This document shows positions 1 through 5,063 of a stretch of 5,063 nucleotides of DNA, in pieces. Source of the DNA: Verrucomicrobiota bacterium. Lineage in GTDB: Bacteria; Verrucomicrobiota; Verrucomicrobiia; Chthoniobacterales; JAFAMB01. Every line of letters starts with the position of its first letter. The first letter of the stretch is position 1. The notes under the pieces are model-generated. The model saw only the letters and a list, made by a program, of their open reading frames with translations. It was not told the DNA's origin and did no database searches. The translations under genes and the position numbers were made by a program. The stretch is taken from NCBI GenBank assembly GCA_019241095.1, contig JAFAXJ010000108.1:1-5063 (forward strand), given 5' to 3'.

Positions 1-119
1 TATACTTCGGTTGGAAATGGGTAAAAAAGTCGATACAACGTTGGGCGACCGGAAAGAGAGCGGGCTGGATTACTAATCCACTGAACGAAGCTTATCTTAA
101 ACTGAGCAGTCGTTCCTAA
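1..119 (+). CDS. C-terminal end of an unidentified protein (5' end outside window)
   Basis: An open frame enters from the left edge (first full codon at 3) and stops with TAA at 117-119, giving 38 visible residues beginning YFGWKWVKKSIQRW and ending LKLSSRS. The residue mix, rich in Trp and Lys with a basic amphipathic stretch, looks like a true protein tail rather than random translation. The other two plus frames meet stops by position 24 and position 76. I do not recognise the family from this fragment, and no catalytic motif is visible. It ends 23 bases before the ATG of the membrane-protein remnant downstream, so the two could once have shared a transcript. A chance open stretch cannot be excluded at this length. 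Confidence 0.45.
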   Translation, partial: YFGWKWVKKSIQRWATGKRAGWITNPLNEAYLKLSSRS

Positions 120-142
120 TTCAGCTATGGACATTCCCTGTT

Positions 143-479
143 ATGGCAAAGAGCGGCATTGGAACCTTTGAGGTTGCAGTCCTTGTGACTACGATTGCGC
201 TAGGTTCAAGAGCATGGGTCGAGTCAATTGCGAGGATGACTATAGCTCTGATTCTGACGGTTGCGATAGTTTGTGCCCTGCACGGAGTGTTATTCAAACT
301 GCCGGACGAACTGCTAAAATTGGGAGCGGGTCTTTTGTTGCTTTCTTCCGGAACGTTTTGGCCAGGTGAAGCTGCTGGGTTGGAATGGCCAGGGAGAGAC
401 CTTAGTGCTGTCCCTTTTCGGGTTATATGCTCTATCGAGTTTTATCGCGATTCGTTGGTTGCAGGCGAAATCCCGATAA
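143..479 (+). pseudogene. Frameshifted, N-truncated remnant of a COG4280-type membrane protein
   Basis: From ATG 143 the frame encodes a hydrophobic protein with membrane segments near residues 33-50 and 60-72. The block LPDELLKLGAGLLLLSSGTF followed by WPGEAAGLEWPGRDL resembles the second half of the uncharacterised COG4280 membrane-protein family, where a 'LKFGVG..L..FGTFW.GEG.G..WPG.D' pattern is followed by one more membrane helix. Here that helix is in another frame: from GTG at 405 one reads VLSLFGLYALSSFIAIRWLQ, then AKSR and TAA at 477-479. The original frame instead runs on to 601 as a non-hydrophobic, unfamily-like tail. One extra base near 404 (or two lost) explains this. The family is roughly 230 residues, so about half of the protein is also missing upstream. 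I read it as a decayed gene. A sequencing error could explain the frameshift but not the missing N-terminus. The family assignment is from memory. Confidence 0.6.
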
Positions 480-553
480 AGAGAGTTTCTTGCTCAGACG
501 CGGTAAGAGCGAGGACGCACTTAGTGGGACCCGAAGCTTATAGGCTTTTGATT

Positions 554-1546
554 TTAACTCGGACTGATACGAACTCGGCTGCCCTGCTGACTACGCCGTA
601 GAGCACTATCCAAAAAATGGAATGTGGGTGCCATCTGAGTCTCCATGAACGCGGGGTCCTCATGACCAGCCCGAGGCAAAATGGTCAGAGTCGATTTTGC
701 GCCGGCCTTGAGCAGTGCATCCTGAAGCTGCTGGGCTTGGGCGACCCTGATGAGAGTGTCCCTATCACCGTTGACGATCCTGAAAACCGGCAGTAGCTTG
801 GCGGAGTTCAAGTAGGTGGCTATCTTCAGCTGCGCAGGCAGCCGATTCTCGGCGCCGTACCACACCACGCATGCTTGAACTGCGCTGGAAACGCCGGCGT
901 TGCCGAGTGTGGGGTCGTCAAAAAGAGTGGGCTGGTCCCCGGTAACGCCAAGTATCGCCGCTATGTAGCCCCCTGCGGAGTTGCCCCAGACGGCGAATCG
1001 GTTGGGGTCAAGTGCGTAGTTAATGGCATTGGCGCGTAGGAAACGCACGGCAGCCTTTCCGTCCTGAGTCCCGGGCCGAACGCCGTCCATAAACGAAGTT
1101 CCGAGTCGATAATTAAGGCTAGCGACGGCATACCCCTTGGCTACGAGTGCGGCTACGTTAGGAACTTGAATCTGGGAAATTCTGTATGGGCCCCTCGGCG
1201 TAGGAGGAGGTCCGAAATCTCGGCGCGGTATGGAGTGCTTGTCACCCGCGGTGAAGCCTCCCCCGTGAATCCAGATCACCACGGGCGCCGGTCCGCTTCG
1301 CTTCGCGGGCAGGTACAGATCGAGCTTTTCCGCGGGCGACTTCCCAGCGTAAGCCAAATCCTTGATTGTTGGCTCAATTACCGGCCATGTTTTACACGTA
1401 GGCGTCTCTGGCCGGGTTCTTTCGAAAGAGCTTGCGGGAGAAGCCGATTCAGCTCGGGCGCGCGAGAGCGTTGGAACGAGTACTAGCAGCGCCGCGACTG
1501 ACGCAAGCAGCCGCCCTGCGGGATTGCGAAAACATTGTTTTGCCAT
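554..1546 (-). CDS. Exported alpha/beta-hydrolase (esterase/lipase, BD-FAE-like)
   Basis: This 330-residue serine hydrolase is probably a carboxylesterase acting outside the cytoplasm; its natural substrate cannot be told. Residues 1-32 form a Sec signal peptide: basic start, hydrophobic core LLASVAALLVLV, and an ARA cleavage site before Glu33. The oxyanion-hole motif HGGGF is at 94-98. The nucleophile elbow GNSAGG (188-193) places the catalytic Ser at 190. Asp263 in NGDRDTLI and His295 in AGHEDPAF complete the expected triad. Two oddities: a Pro-rich insert of about 25 residues (roughly 104-128) follows the oxyanion strand, and the usual His of the HGD motif is Asn259. The stretch between Ser190 and Asp263 is also compact. 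The start is the ATG before the signal peptide; no good Shine-Dalgarno precedes it. The gene lies 88 bases downstream of cbtA on the same strand with no clear terminator between, so co-transcription is possible but a link to cobalt is unproven. Confidence 0.88.
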   Translation of the reverse strand: MAKQCFRNPAGRLLASVAALLVLVPTLSRARAESASPASSFERTRPETPTCKTWPVIEPTIKDLAYAGKSPAEKLDLYLPAKRSGPAPVVIWIHGGGFTAGDKHSIPRRDFGPPPTPRGPYRISQIQVPNVAALVAKGYAVASLNYRLGTSFMDGVRPGTQDGKAAVRFLRANAINYALDPNRFAVWGNSAGGYIAAILGVTGDQPTLFDDPTLGNAGVSSAVQACVVWYGAENRLPAQLKIATYLNSAKLLPVFRIVNGDRDTLIRVAQAQQLQDALLKAGAKSTLTILPRAGHEDPAFMETQMAPTFHFLDSALRRSQQGSRVRISPS

Positions 1547-1634
1547 TTGAAATTAAAACCATGGTCTTACGTTCTGAATCGTTGGCCCTTTCCAAGTCCA
1601 GAGGTATTTACTGCCCTGAAGTGGATGATCAAGA

Positions 1635-2351
1635 TCAGGGCTCCCGTTCCGAGAGAACTCGCTCAGCTACCGCACCGAACACGAAGCCGAGCGTTGACCA
1701 CAAGATAACCTGTATACCAAGAGATACTACTCTGAATCGCCAGAGAACTGTGGCGGGGAATTGGTCTGGAACTTCATTGACCTCAGGTAAAACAAGCTGG
1801 GCAACTACGATGATGCAAACGAAAGCGGCTGCTGCAAGCAGTCCGGCATTCCAGGTGGTGAACCGAGGAGCGAAACTGCGAGCGATCAAGATTGCGAAGA
1901 TCAAAGCGAACACTGAGATCAAGATCATTAAAAAAAACAACTCGGTTCTATACCCGATTGTCTCTGGTCGGCCAATCGAGGGCGGATTGGCCGGGTATTT
2001 TAACTCTGGAACAAGAACGAGCGAAAGAAAGCCGGAGCCTGCCAGCAGCGCCGCAGTCACACGCGCGCTGGCATTCGCCATACGCCCATAGGCAAATGCA
2101 AAAGCCAAACTAAACAAACCGCCTAACGCAGTTCCATAAACGACGACTCCGGTCAGAAGACCAAGTCCACTCTGCACTTCGCGGCTCACTAATTCCGGTC
2201 CGGGGGACTCTCCTTTGGCTCGGTCCATCTGACCTTCAAATGTGATAGCTCGATCGATTTGGGATTCACCGGAAACTTTGGCAAACCCAAACCCCAACAG
2301 TCCAGCCAGGAGGCCCACAAGCATCCCCCAAGTAAGGAGAGTTCTGACCAT
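1635..2351 (-). CDS. cbtA: CbtA, membrane subunit of predicted cobalt transporter
   Basis: This 238-residue integral membrane protein is the large subunit of the predicted CbtAB cobalt uptake system, a non-ABC transporter linked by comparative genomics to vitamin B12 synthesis. Hydrophobic segments lie near residues 5-24, 65-88, 98-117, 137-157, 168-188 and 205-228. Family-type signatures are VPELKYPANPPSIGRPETI (114-132), after the third segment, and LPEVNEVPDQFPATVLWRFR (188-207), before the last. The length is normal for the family. The hydrophilic loop at about 26-60, between the first two segments, is long and charged. The ATG lies 18 bases after the cbtB stop, the usual tight cbtB-cbtA order, although no clear Shine-Dalgarno is visible, so translation may be coupled to cbtB. 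Expression should follow the cobalamin riboswitch upstream of cbtB. The transported metal is inferred from family and riboswitch context. Confidence 0.93.
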   Translation of the reverse strand: MVRTLLTWGMLVGLLAGLLGFGFAKVSGESQIDRAITFEGQMDRAKGESPGPELVSREVQSGLGLLTGVVVYGTALGGLFSLAFAFAYGRMANASARVTAALLAGSGFLSLVLVPELKYPANPPSIGRPETIGYRTELFFLMILISVFALIFAILIARSFAPRFTTWNAGLLAAAAFVCIIVVAQLVLPEVNEVPDQFPATVLWRFRVVSLGIQVILWSTLGFVFGAVAERVLSEREP

Positions 2352-2369
2352 AAGAGGTTTTTTGTCGGA

Positions 2370-2576
2370 TCAGTGACATGGAAAACCGAGTAAATGGCGT
2401 CCGTCGTGCACAAATTCGTGCACATACATCCCAGGAAAGATTGACGTAGCGCCTTCCTCAACGCCGACAAAGTAGATTGCTACAAGCAAAACTACCGCGA
2501 AAGCTATCCACGGGAGTAGTTCACTGATAGGAATAACAACCGGCTCGGAAGCCGGATTCAATACCGTCTCTGACAT
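2370..2576 (-). CDS. cbtB: CbtB, small subunit of predicted cobalt transporter
   Basis: This 68-residue protein has a single membrane helix (about residues 20-39) and a short His-rich tail, YVHEFVHDGRHLLGFPCH at 51-68. His53, His57, His61, Cys67 and His68 are the likely metal ligands. This one-helix plus C-terminal HDxRHxxGFPCH layout is the hallmark of CbtB, which works with CbtA in predicted cobalt uptake. The length is typical of the family and the gene appears intact. The start is well supported: ATG at 2576-2574 has AAGGAG eight bases upstream. The cobalamin riboswitch aptamer ends about 45 bases before the start codon, so this gene should be the direct target of B12 control. CbtA follows after 18 bases. 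Confidence 0.94.
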   Translation of the reverse strand: MSETVLNPASEPVVIPISELLPWIAFAVVLLVAIYFVGVEEGATSIFPGMYVHEFVHDGRHLLGFPCH

Positions 2577-2584
2577 TTTTTGGT

Positions 2585-2590
2585 CTCCTT
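2585..2590 (-). promoter_or_regulatory. Shine-Dalgarno site of cbtB
   Basis: AAGGAG stands eight bases before the cbtB ATG and is the best ribosome binding site I found in the window. It directly follows a small possible hairpin (CGGA at 2605-2602 with TCCG at 2594-2591). It is therefore well placed to be hidden or exposed by the riboswitch, which would mean control of translation initiation. Confidence 0.8.
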
Positions 2591-2620
2591 CGGATCATGC
2601 GTCCGGTTGAGCTTAAATAA

Positions 2621-2721
2621 TGCGAAGGAAGGTCTGGCTTTCGAGCTTGAGATCTTTTGAGCAAAAGCACGATTACAGTGGCGCGACCGCGCCGGTCTCT
2701 CACCGGCTTCCTCGCCTCGCA
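2621..2721 (-). ncRNA. Cobalamin (B12) riboswitch aptamer upstream of cbtBA
   Basis: On the minus strand the leader of cbtB carries the cobalamin aptamer core in the right order. GAGGAAGCCGGTG (2713-2701) begins the P3 arm, GCCGGT pairing with ACCGGC across a GAGAG loop (2707-2691). CGGTCGCGCCACTGT (2689-2675) holds the near-invariant GCCACTG. A short hairpin CTTTT-GCTC-AAAAG follows (about 2667-2654), and then the B12 box AAAGCCAGACCTTCC (2642-2628). The closing P1 stem can form between TGCGAGG (2721-2715) and CCTTCGCA (2628-2621), with seven pairs including one G-T. The ligand is expected to be a cobalamin; adenosyl- versus methyl- or hydroxo-cobalamin cannot be told. No run of T after a stable hairpin is seen before cbtB, so I infer translational rather than transcriptional control. 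The aptamer is short, about 100 bases, and its B12 box is shorter than the classical form. Confidence 0.9.
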
Positions 2722-2734
2722 GTAAATTCGGCCG

Positions 2735-2763
2735 AGCCTATGGCTGGTTGCAACTCTCGTCAA
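2735..2763 (-). promoter_or_regulatory. Candidate promoter for the riboswitch-cbtBA transcript
   Basis: On the minus strand TTGACG (2763-2758), five of six matches to the -35 consensus, is followed after 17 bases by TAGGCT (2740-2735), a weak three-of-six -10. Transcription would start near 2728, about seven bases before the 5' strand of the riboswitch P1 stem. That fits a leader that begins directly with the aptamer. The position is persuasive, but the -10 is poor and the organism's sigma factor preference is unknown. Confidence 0.4.
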
Positions 2764-2811
2764 GAACGGTCTGAAAAAAGGGAGTCAGCAGTGCATTCTA
2801 TATGGGGAACT

Positions 2812-4392
2812 CTACTCCCACTCTATCGTGCTCGGGGGTTTGCTGGAAATGTCATAACAAACCCGATTGACCAGTTTTACCTCGTTCAATATCCGGGAAG
2901 CTATACGGCTCAAAATATCATACGGAACCTTTACCCAGTTTGCCGTCATCCCGTCCTGGCTTTCCACAATCCGTAGTACAACCGTATTTTCGTAGGTACG
3001 TTGATCTCCTTTGACGCCAACCGACCGTATTGGCAAGAGCACCGCAAACGATTGCCAGACCCGGTAATACCAGTCCGCCGCTTTCATCTCGCTCTCAACA
3101 ATTTCATCAGCATGCCGCAGAATTGTAAGATATTCGTTGGTGACAGCACCCAGAATGCGAACAGCGAGACCGGGTCCTGGGAATGGCTGCCGAAAGACGA
3201 CTTCGCGCGGCAACTCCAGTTCAAGACCCACATGACGCACTTCATCTTTAAACAGGTGCCTGAGCGGTTCCAGAAGCTCGAAATGCATTTTTTCAGGCAA
3301 ACCGCCGACGTTGTGATGGCTTTTGATGAGTTCAGCCGGGTTTCCTGAAATAGAGACGCTTTCAATGACGTCCGGATACAATGTGCCCTGAGCTAAAAAG
3401 CGATATTTTCCCAGGCCGTCGTCCGTCGCTTTTAATTCTTCCGTGGCTCCCTCAAAAACGCGGACGAATTCCGTCCCAATGATCTTGCGTTTGATTTCCG
3501 GATCTGAAACGCCTTCGAGCTTGCCAAGAAATCTTTTTGATGCGTCCACATATTTGAGGCTTACCCGAAAATTTTCCCGAAAGATCTTTTGGACAGTTTC
3601 TGCTTCGAATTCGCGCAAAAGTCCATTATTGACGAAAATGCAGGTTAGTTGATCACCGATCGCCTGATGTATTAAGGCCGCCGCAACCGAAGAATCAACG
3701 CCGCCTGAAAGCCCAAGGACAACCTTATCTACTCCAACTCTTTCACGGATTTCATGGCACGACTGCTCGATGAATGAACCCATCGTCCAGTCCGGCGAAC
3801 AGCCGCAGGCGCGATAAAGGAAGTTTTCCAAAACATCTTTGCCCAGAGGCGTATGAGCAACTTCTGGATGGAATTGCAGACCAAAAATTGATTTTTCCGC
3901 GTGTTGGATCGCAGCAAAAGGTGAATTCTCCGTAGACGCCACAGAAGCAAACCCAGGGGGTAACCGCGTCAATCGATCACCATGACTGTTCCACACCATG
4001 ATCTCAGAAGGCAGACCCTCAAAAAGCGGGCTCGCCCCGATGATTCTGAGGGTTCCAGGCCCGTACTCTCTCTTATCCGAGAATTCCACGATTCCGCCCA
4101 GTTGATGAGCAATCAGTTGGACTCCGTAGCAAATGCCAAGAACAGGAAGGCCGAGATCAAAGATGGCTGGATCGTTTCGAGGTGCGTTTTTCGAGAAGAC
4201 ACTCGCTGGGCCGCCCGAAAGCAAAATGCCTTTAGCTCCGGTCGCATGAATTTGTTCAGGGCTTGAATTGAATGGCAAAATCTCGGAATAAACCCGACTC
4301 TCTCGTACTCTGCGTGCTATGACCTGGGTGTATTGAGACCCAAAATCAAGAATAACTACTTTCGATCCCTGGAAAGCTTGCTCGGCGCTCAT
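2812..4392 (-). CDS. guaA: GMP synthase (glutamine-hydrolysing)
   Basis: This enzyme makes GMP from XMP, using ATP and ammonia released from glutamine: the last step of de novo guanine nucleotide synthesis, in the cytosol. All parts of the 526-residue protein are visible. The N-terminal class I glutamine amidotransferase (about 10-195) has DFGSQYTQ near the start, the nucleophile Cys88 in GICYG, and His175/Glu177 in FHPEV. The ATP pyrophosphatase domain has its P-loop at [10 protein letters not shown] (226-235) and continues through NVGGLPEKM. The C-terminal dimerisation domain carries [15 protein letters not shown] (401-415) and ends with the conserved KPPSTIEWE. The length matches the usual 510-530 residues, with no missing key residue. 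The start at ATG 4392 puts the usual short lead before [10 protein letters not shown]; its Shine-Dalgarno is weak. It is transcribed in the same direction as cbtBA, but a 235-base gap with its own riboswitch separates them. Confidence 0.98.
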   Translation of the reverse strand: MSAEQAFQGSKVVILDFGSQYTQVIARRVRESRVYSEILPFNSSPEQIHATGAKGILLSGGPASVFSKNAPRNDPAIFDLGLPVLGICYGVQLIAHQLGGIVEFSDKREYGPGTLRIIGASPLFEGLPSEIMVWNSHGDRLTRLPPGFASVASTENSPFAAIQHAEKSIFGLQFHPEVAHTPLGKDVLENFLYRACGCSPDWTMGSFIEQSCHEIRERVGVDKVVLGLSGGVDSSVAAALIHQAIGDQLTCIFVNNGLLREFEAETVQKIFRENFRVSLKYVDASKRFLGKLEGVSDPEIKRKIIGTEFVRVFEGATEELKATDDGLGKYRFLAQGTLYPDVIESVSISGNPAELIKSHHNVGGLPEKMHFELLEPLRHLFKDEVRHVGLELELPREVVFRQPFPGPGLAVRILGAVTNEYLTILRHADEIVESEMKAADWYYRVWQSFAVLLPIRSVGVKGDQRTYENTVVLRIVESQDGMTANWVKVPYDILSRIASRILNEVKLVNRVCYDISSKPPSTIEWE

Positions 4393-4659
4393 GGGAAAAG
4401 AGCTGAGTATGAGACAATAAATTGGAAAGTCCAGGACAGGCTCAGATCGCCTGCCATTGGGAATGGAACCCTTTTACCCCATGCACCCGTCGCCCTGAAG
4501 GCGCAACCCTCCCTTGCTGAGACCTCTGTGACGCGCGGCTTCGTCGCGTAAAAACGTCAAATTTTGGAGATGCAATCCGCACAGGGCATCGGGTCTTCAG
4601 CAAATCTCGTGTTCAACTCTTGGGACGAGGGTTTCCAGGTTTGCTATAGTTAATAACCG
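4393..4659. other. Intergenic region between divergent guaA and aat
   Basis: This 267-base stretch must hold the promoters of guaA (leftward) and aat (rightward). I see no convincing gene in it. Small inverted repeats occur: ACGCG/CGCGT at 4531-4535 and 4545-4549, nested within TGACG (4529-4533) and CGTCA (4555-4559), and CGCC/GGCG near 4490-4502. None is followed by a T run in the direction expected for a terminator. I cannot identify a convincing guaA promoter and see no purine-type riboswitch motif. Confidence 0.5.
4620..4650 (+). promoter_or_regulatory. Weak candidate promoter for aat
   Basis: TATAGT (4645-4650) is a good -10 match, with TTGGGA (4620-4625) as a poor -35 at a 19-base spacing. 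A start near 4657 would lie within a few bases of the TTG at 4660, allowing a nearly leaderless aat message, or about 27 bases before the ATC at 4684. The evidence is only the hexamers and their position. Confidence 0.3.
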
Positions 4660-5063
4660 TTGCGCCAGAGACGACATTCAAAAATCATTCCCGCTGCGTT
4701 GCTCGTCGAAGCTTATTGCACTGGGGTATTTCCCATGGCCATGGATGACGGGGAAATCGCGTGGTTCTCTCCCGACCCGAGAGGCATATTACCGCTGGAC
4801 GCATTCCATATACCGCACGGTTTGAAGCGAGCACTCAAAAAGAGCAATTTTGAGGTACGAATCGACACTGAGTTCGAAGCAGTGATTCGTGCTTGCGCAG
4901 CACGCGAAGATACATGGATAAACGAGGACATTATCGCCAGCTACATCAATCTTCATCGACTAGGTTTTGCCCATTCTGTTGAAGCTTGGCTGAACGGAAA
5001 TCTTGTAGGCGGGCTTTACGTGGTCAGCGTAAACGGTGCTTTCTTTGGAGAATCGATGTTTCA
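4660..5063 (+). CDS. aat: Leucyl/phenylalanyl-tRNA-protein transferase (3' end outside window)
   Basis: Aat moves Leu or Phe from its tRNA onto proteins with N-terminal Arg or Lys, marking them for ClpS/ClpAP degradation in the bacterial N-degron pathway. The visible part matches the family closely: IPAALLVEAYCTGVFPMA, then WFSPDPRGILPLD, FHIPHGLKRAL, DTEFEAVIRACAAREDTWI, LHRLGFAHSVEAW, LVGGLY and AFFGESMF at the edge. About 130 residues are seen of the usual 200-230. The first ATG (4735) lies after the conserved AYxxGxFP block, so it cannot be the natural start if the protein is complete. The frame is open back to the TAA at 4654-4656. TTG at 4660 is the only common start that keeps all conserved residues. 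By family alignment the initiator would sit at ATC 4684 (ATCATTCCC, as in a typical MIPPELLLxAY start). TTG 4699 would cut a few residues. Function is confident; the start is not. Confidence 0.9.
   Translation, partial: MRQRRHSKIIPAALLVEAYCTGVFPMAMDDGEIAWFSPDPRGILPLDAFHIPHGLKRALKKSNFEVRIDTEFEAVIRACAAREDTWINEDIIASYINLHRLGFAHSVEAWLNGNLVGGLYVVSVNGAFFGESMF

Noticed and set aside
531..560. Possible terminator after the membrane-protein remnant (AAGC...GCTT then TTGATTTT)
   Set aside because: The stem has only four pairs with a loop of six and the T run is interrupted. It also overlaps the 3' end of the hydrolase region.
1547..1634. Terminator or promoter between cbtA and the hydrolase
   Set aside because: On reading the 88-base gap on the minus strand I found no stable hairpin with a T run and no paired -35/-10 hexamers good enough to report.
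1432..2091. Long plus-strand frame of 219 codons overlapping the start of the hydrolase and most of cbtA
   Set aside because: The opposite strand encodes a signal peptide and the CbtA signatures. The plus-strand translation is low-complexity and Ser/Lys/Ala-rich with no recognisable domain.
2764..2811. Possible guaA terminator on the minus strand (CTGA...TTTTTT...TCAG)
   Set aside because: The T run lies in the loop between weak four-base arms, not after a GC-rich stem, so it does not have intrinsic-terminator form.
3001..3348. Open plus-strand frame of 115 codons antisense to guaA
   Set aside because: It lies wholly inside the coding region of guaA, whose protein is unmistakable, and the translated sequence has no family character. 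It is a shadow frame.
4440..4490. tRNA T-arm-like element on the minus strand (GGGTTCCATTCCC)
   Set aside because: The stem has only three pairs, the loop lacks the purine after TTC, and no acceptor, D or anticodon arm can be drawn around it.

Overview
The window is bacterial chromosomal DNA of ordinary housekeeping and accessory character, with moderate GC, dense coding and no phage, transposon, CRISPR or rRNA/tRNA signal. The GuaA and Aat sequences have a flavour that reminds me of soil Verrucomicrobiota or Acidobacteriota. That placement is an impression from family memory, not a measurement.

Left part, plus strand (1-479): the last 38 codons of an unidentified protein enter from the left edge. 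A short membrane-protein remnant follows. It matches my recollection of the C-terminal half of the uncharacterised COG4280 membrane-protein family, lacks the N-terminal half, and is broken by a one-base frameshift near 404.

Central part, all minus strand (read right to left): guaA (GMP synthase, 4392-2812) is followed by a 235-base gap holding a compact cobalamin riboswitch (2721-2621). Just upstream of the aptamer is a plausible promoter, and just downstream is a strong Shine-Dalgarno site. The riboswitch leads into cbtB (2576-2370) and cbtA (2351-1635), the two subunits of the predicted B12-regulated cobalt transporter CbtAB. An exported alpha/beta-hydrolase (1546-554) lies 88 bases further downstream in the same direction and could be read through from cbtBA.

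Right part: a 267-base intergenic region separates guaA from a plus-strand aat gene (leucyl/phenylalanyl-tRNA-protein transferase), which is cut by the right edge. The conserved N-terminus of Aat lies upstream of the first ATG, so its start must be TTG or a rarer codon.

Working picture: when cobalamin is scarce the riboswitch should permit cbtBA expression and cobalt uptake for B12 synthesis; when B12 is plentiful expression should fall. guaA and aat are independent housekeeping genes. I found no convincing undescribed multigene system. The most useful observations are the very compact riboswitch with a shortened B12 box, the missing ATG of aat, and the decayed COG4280 remnant.
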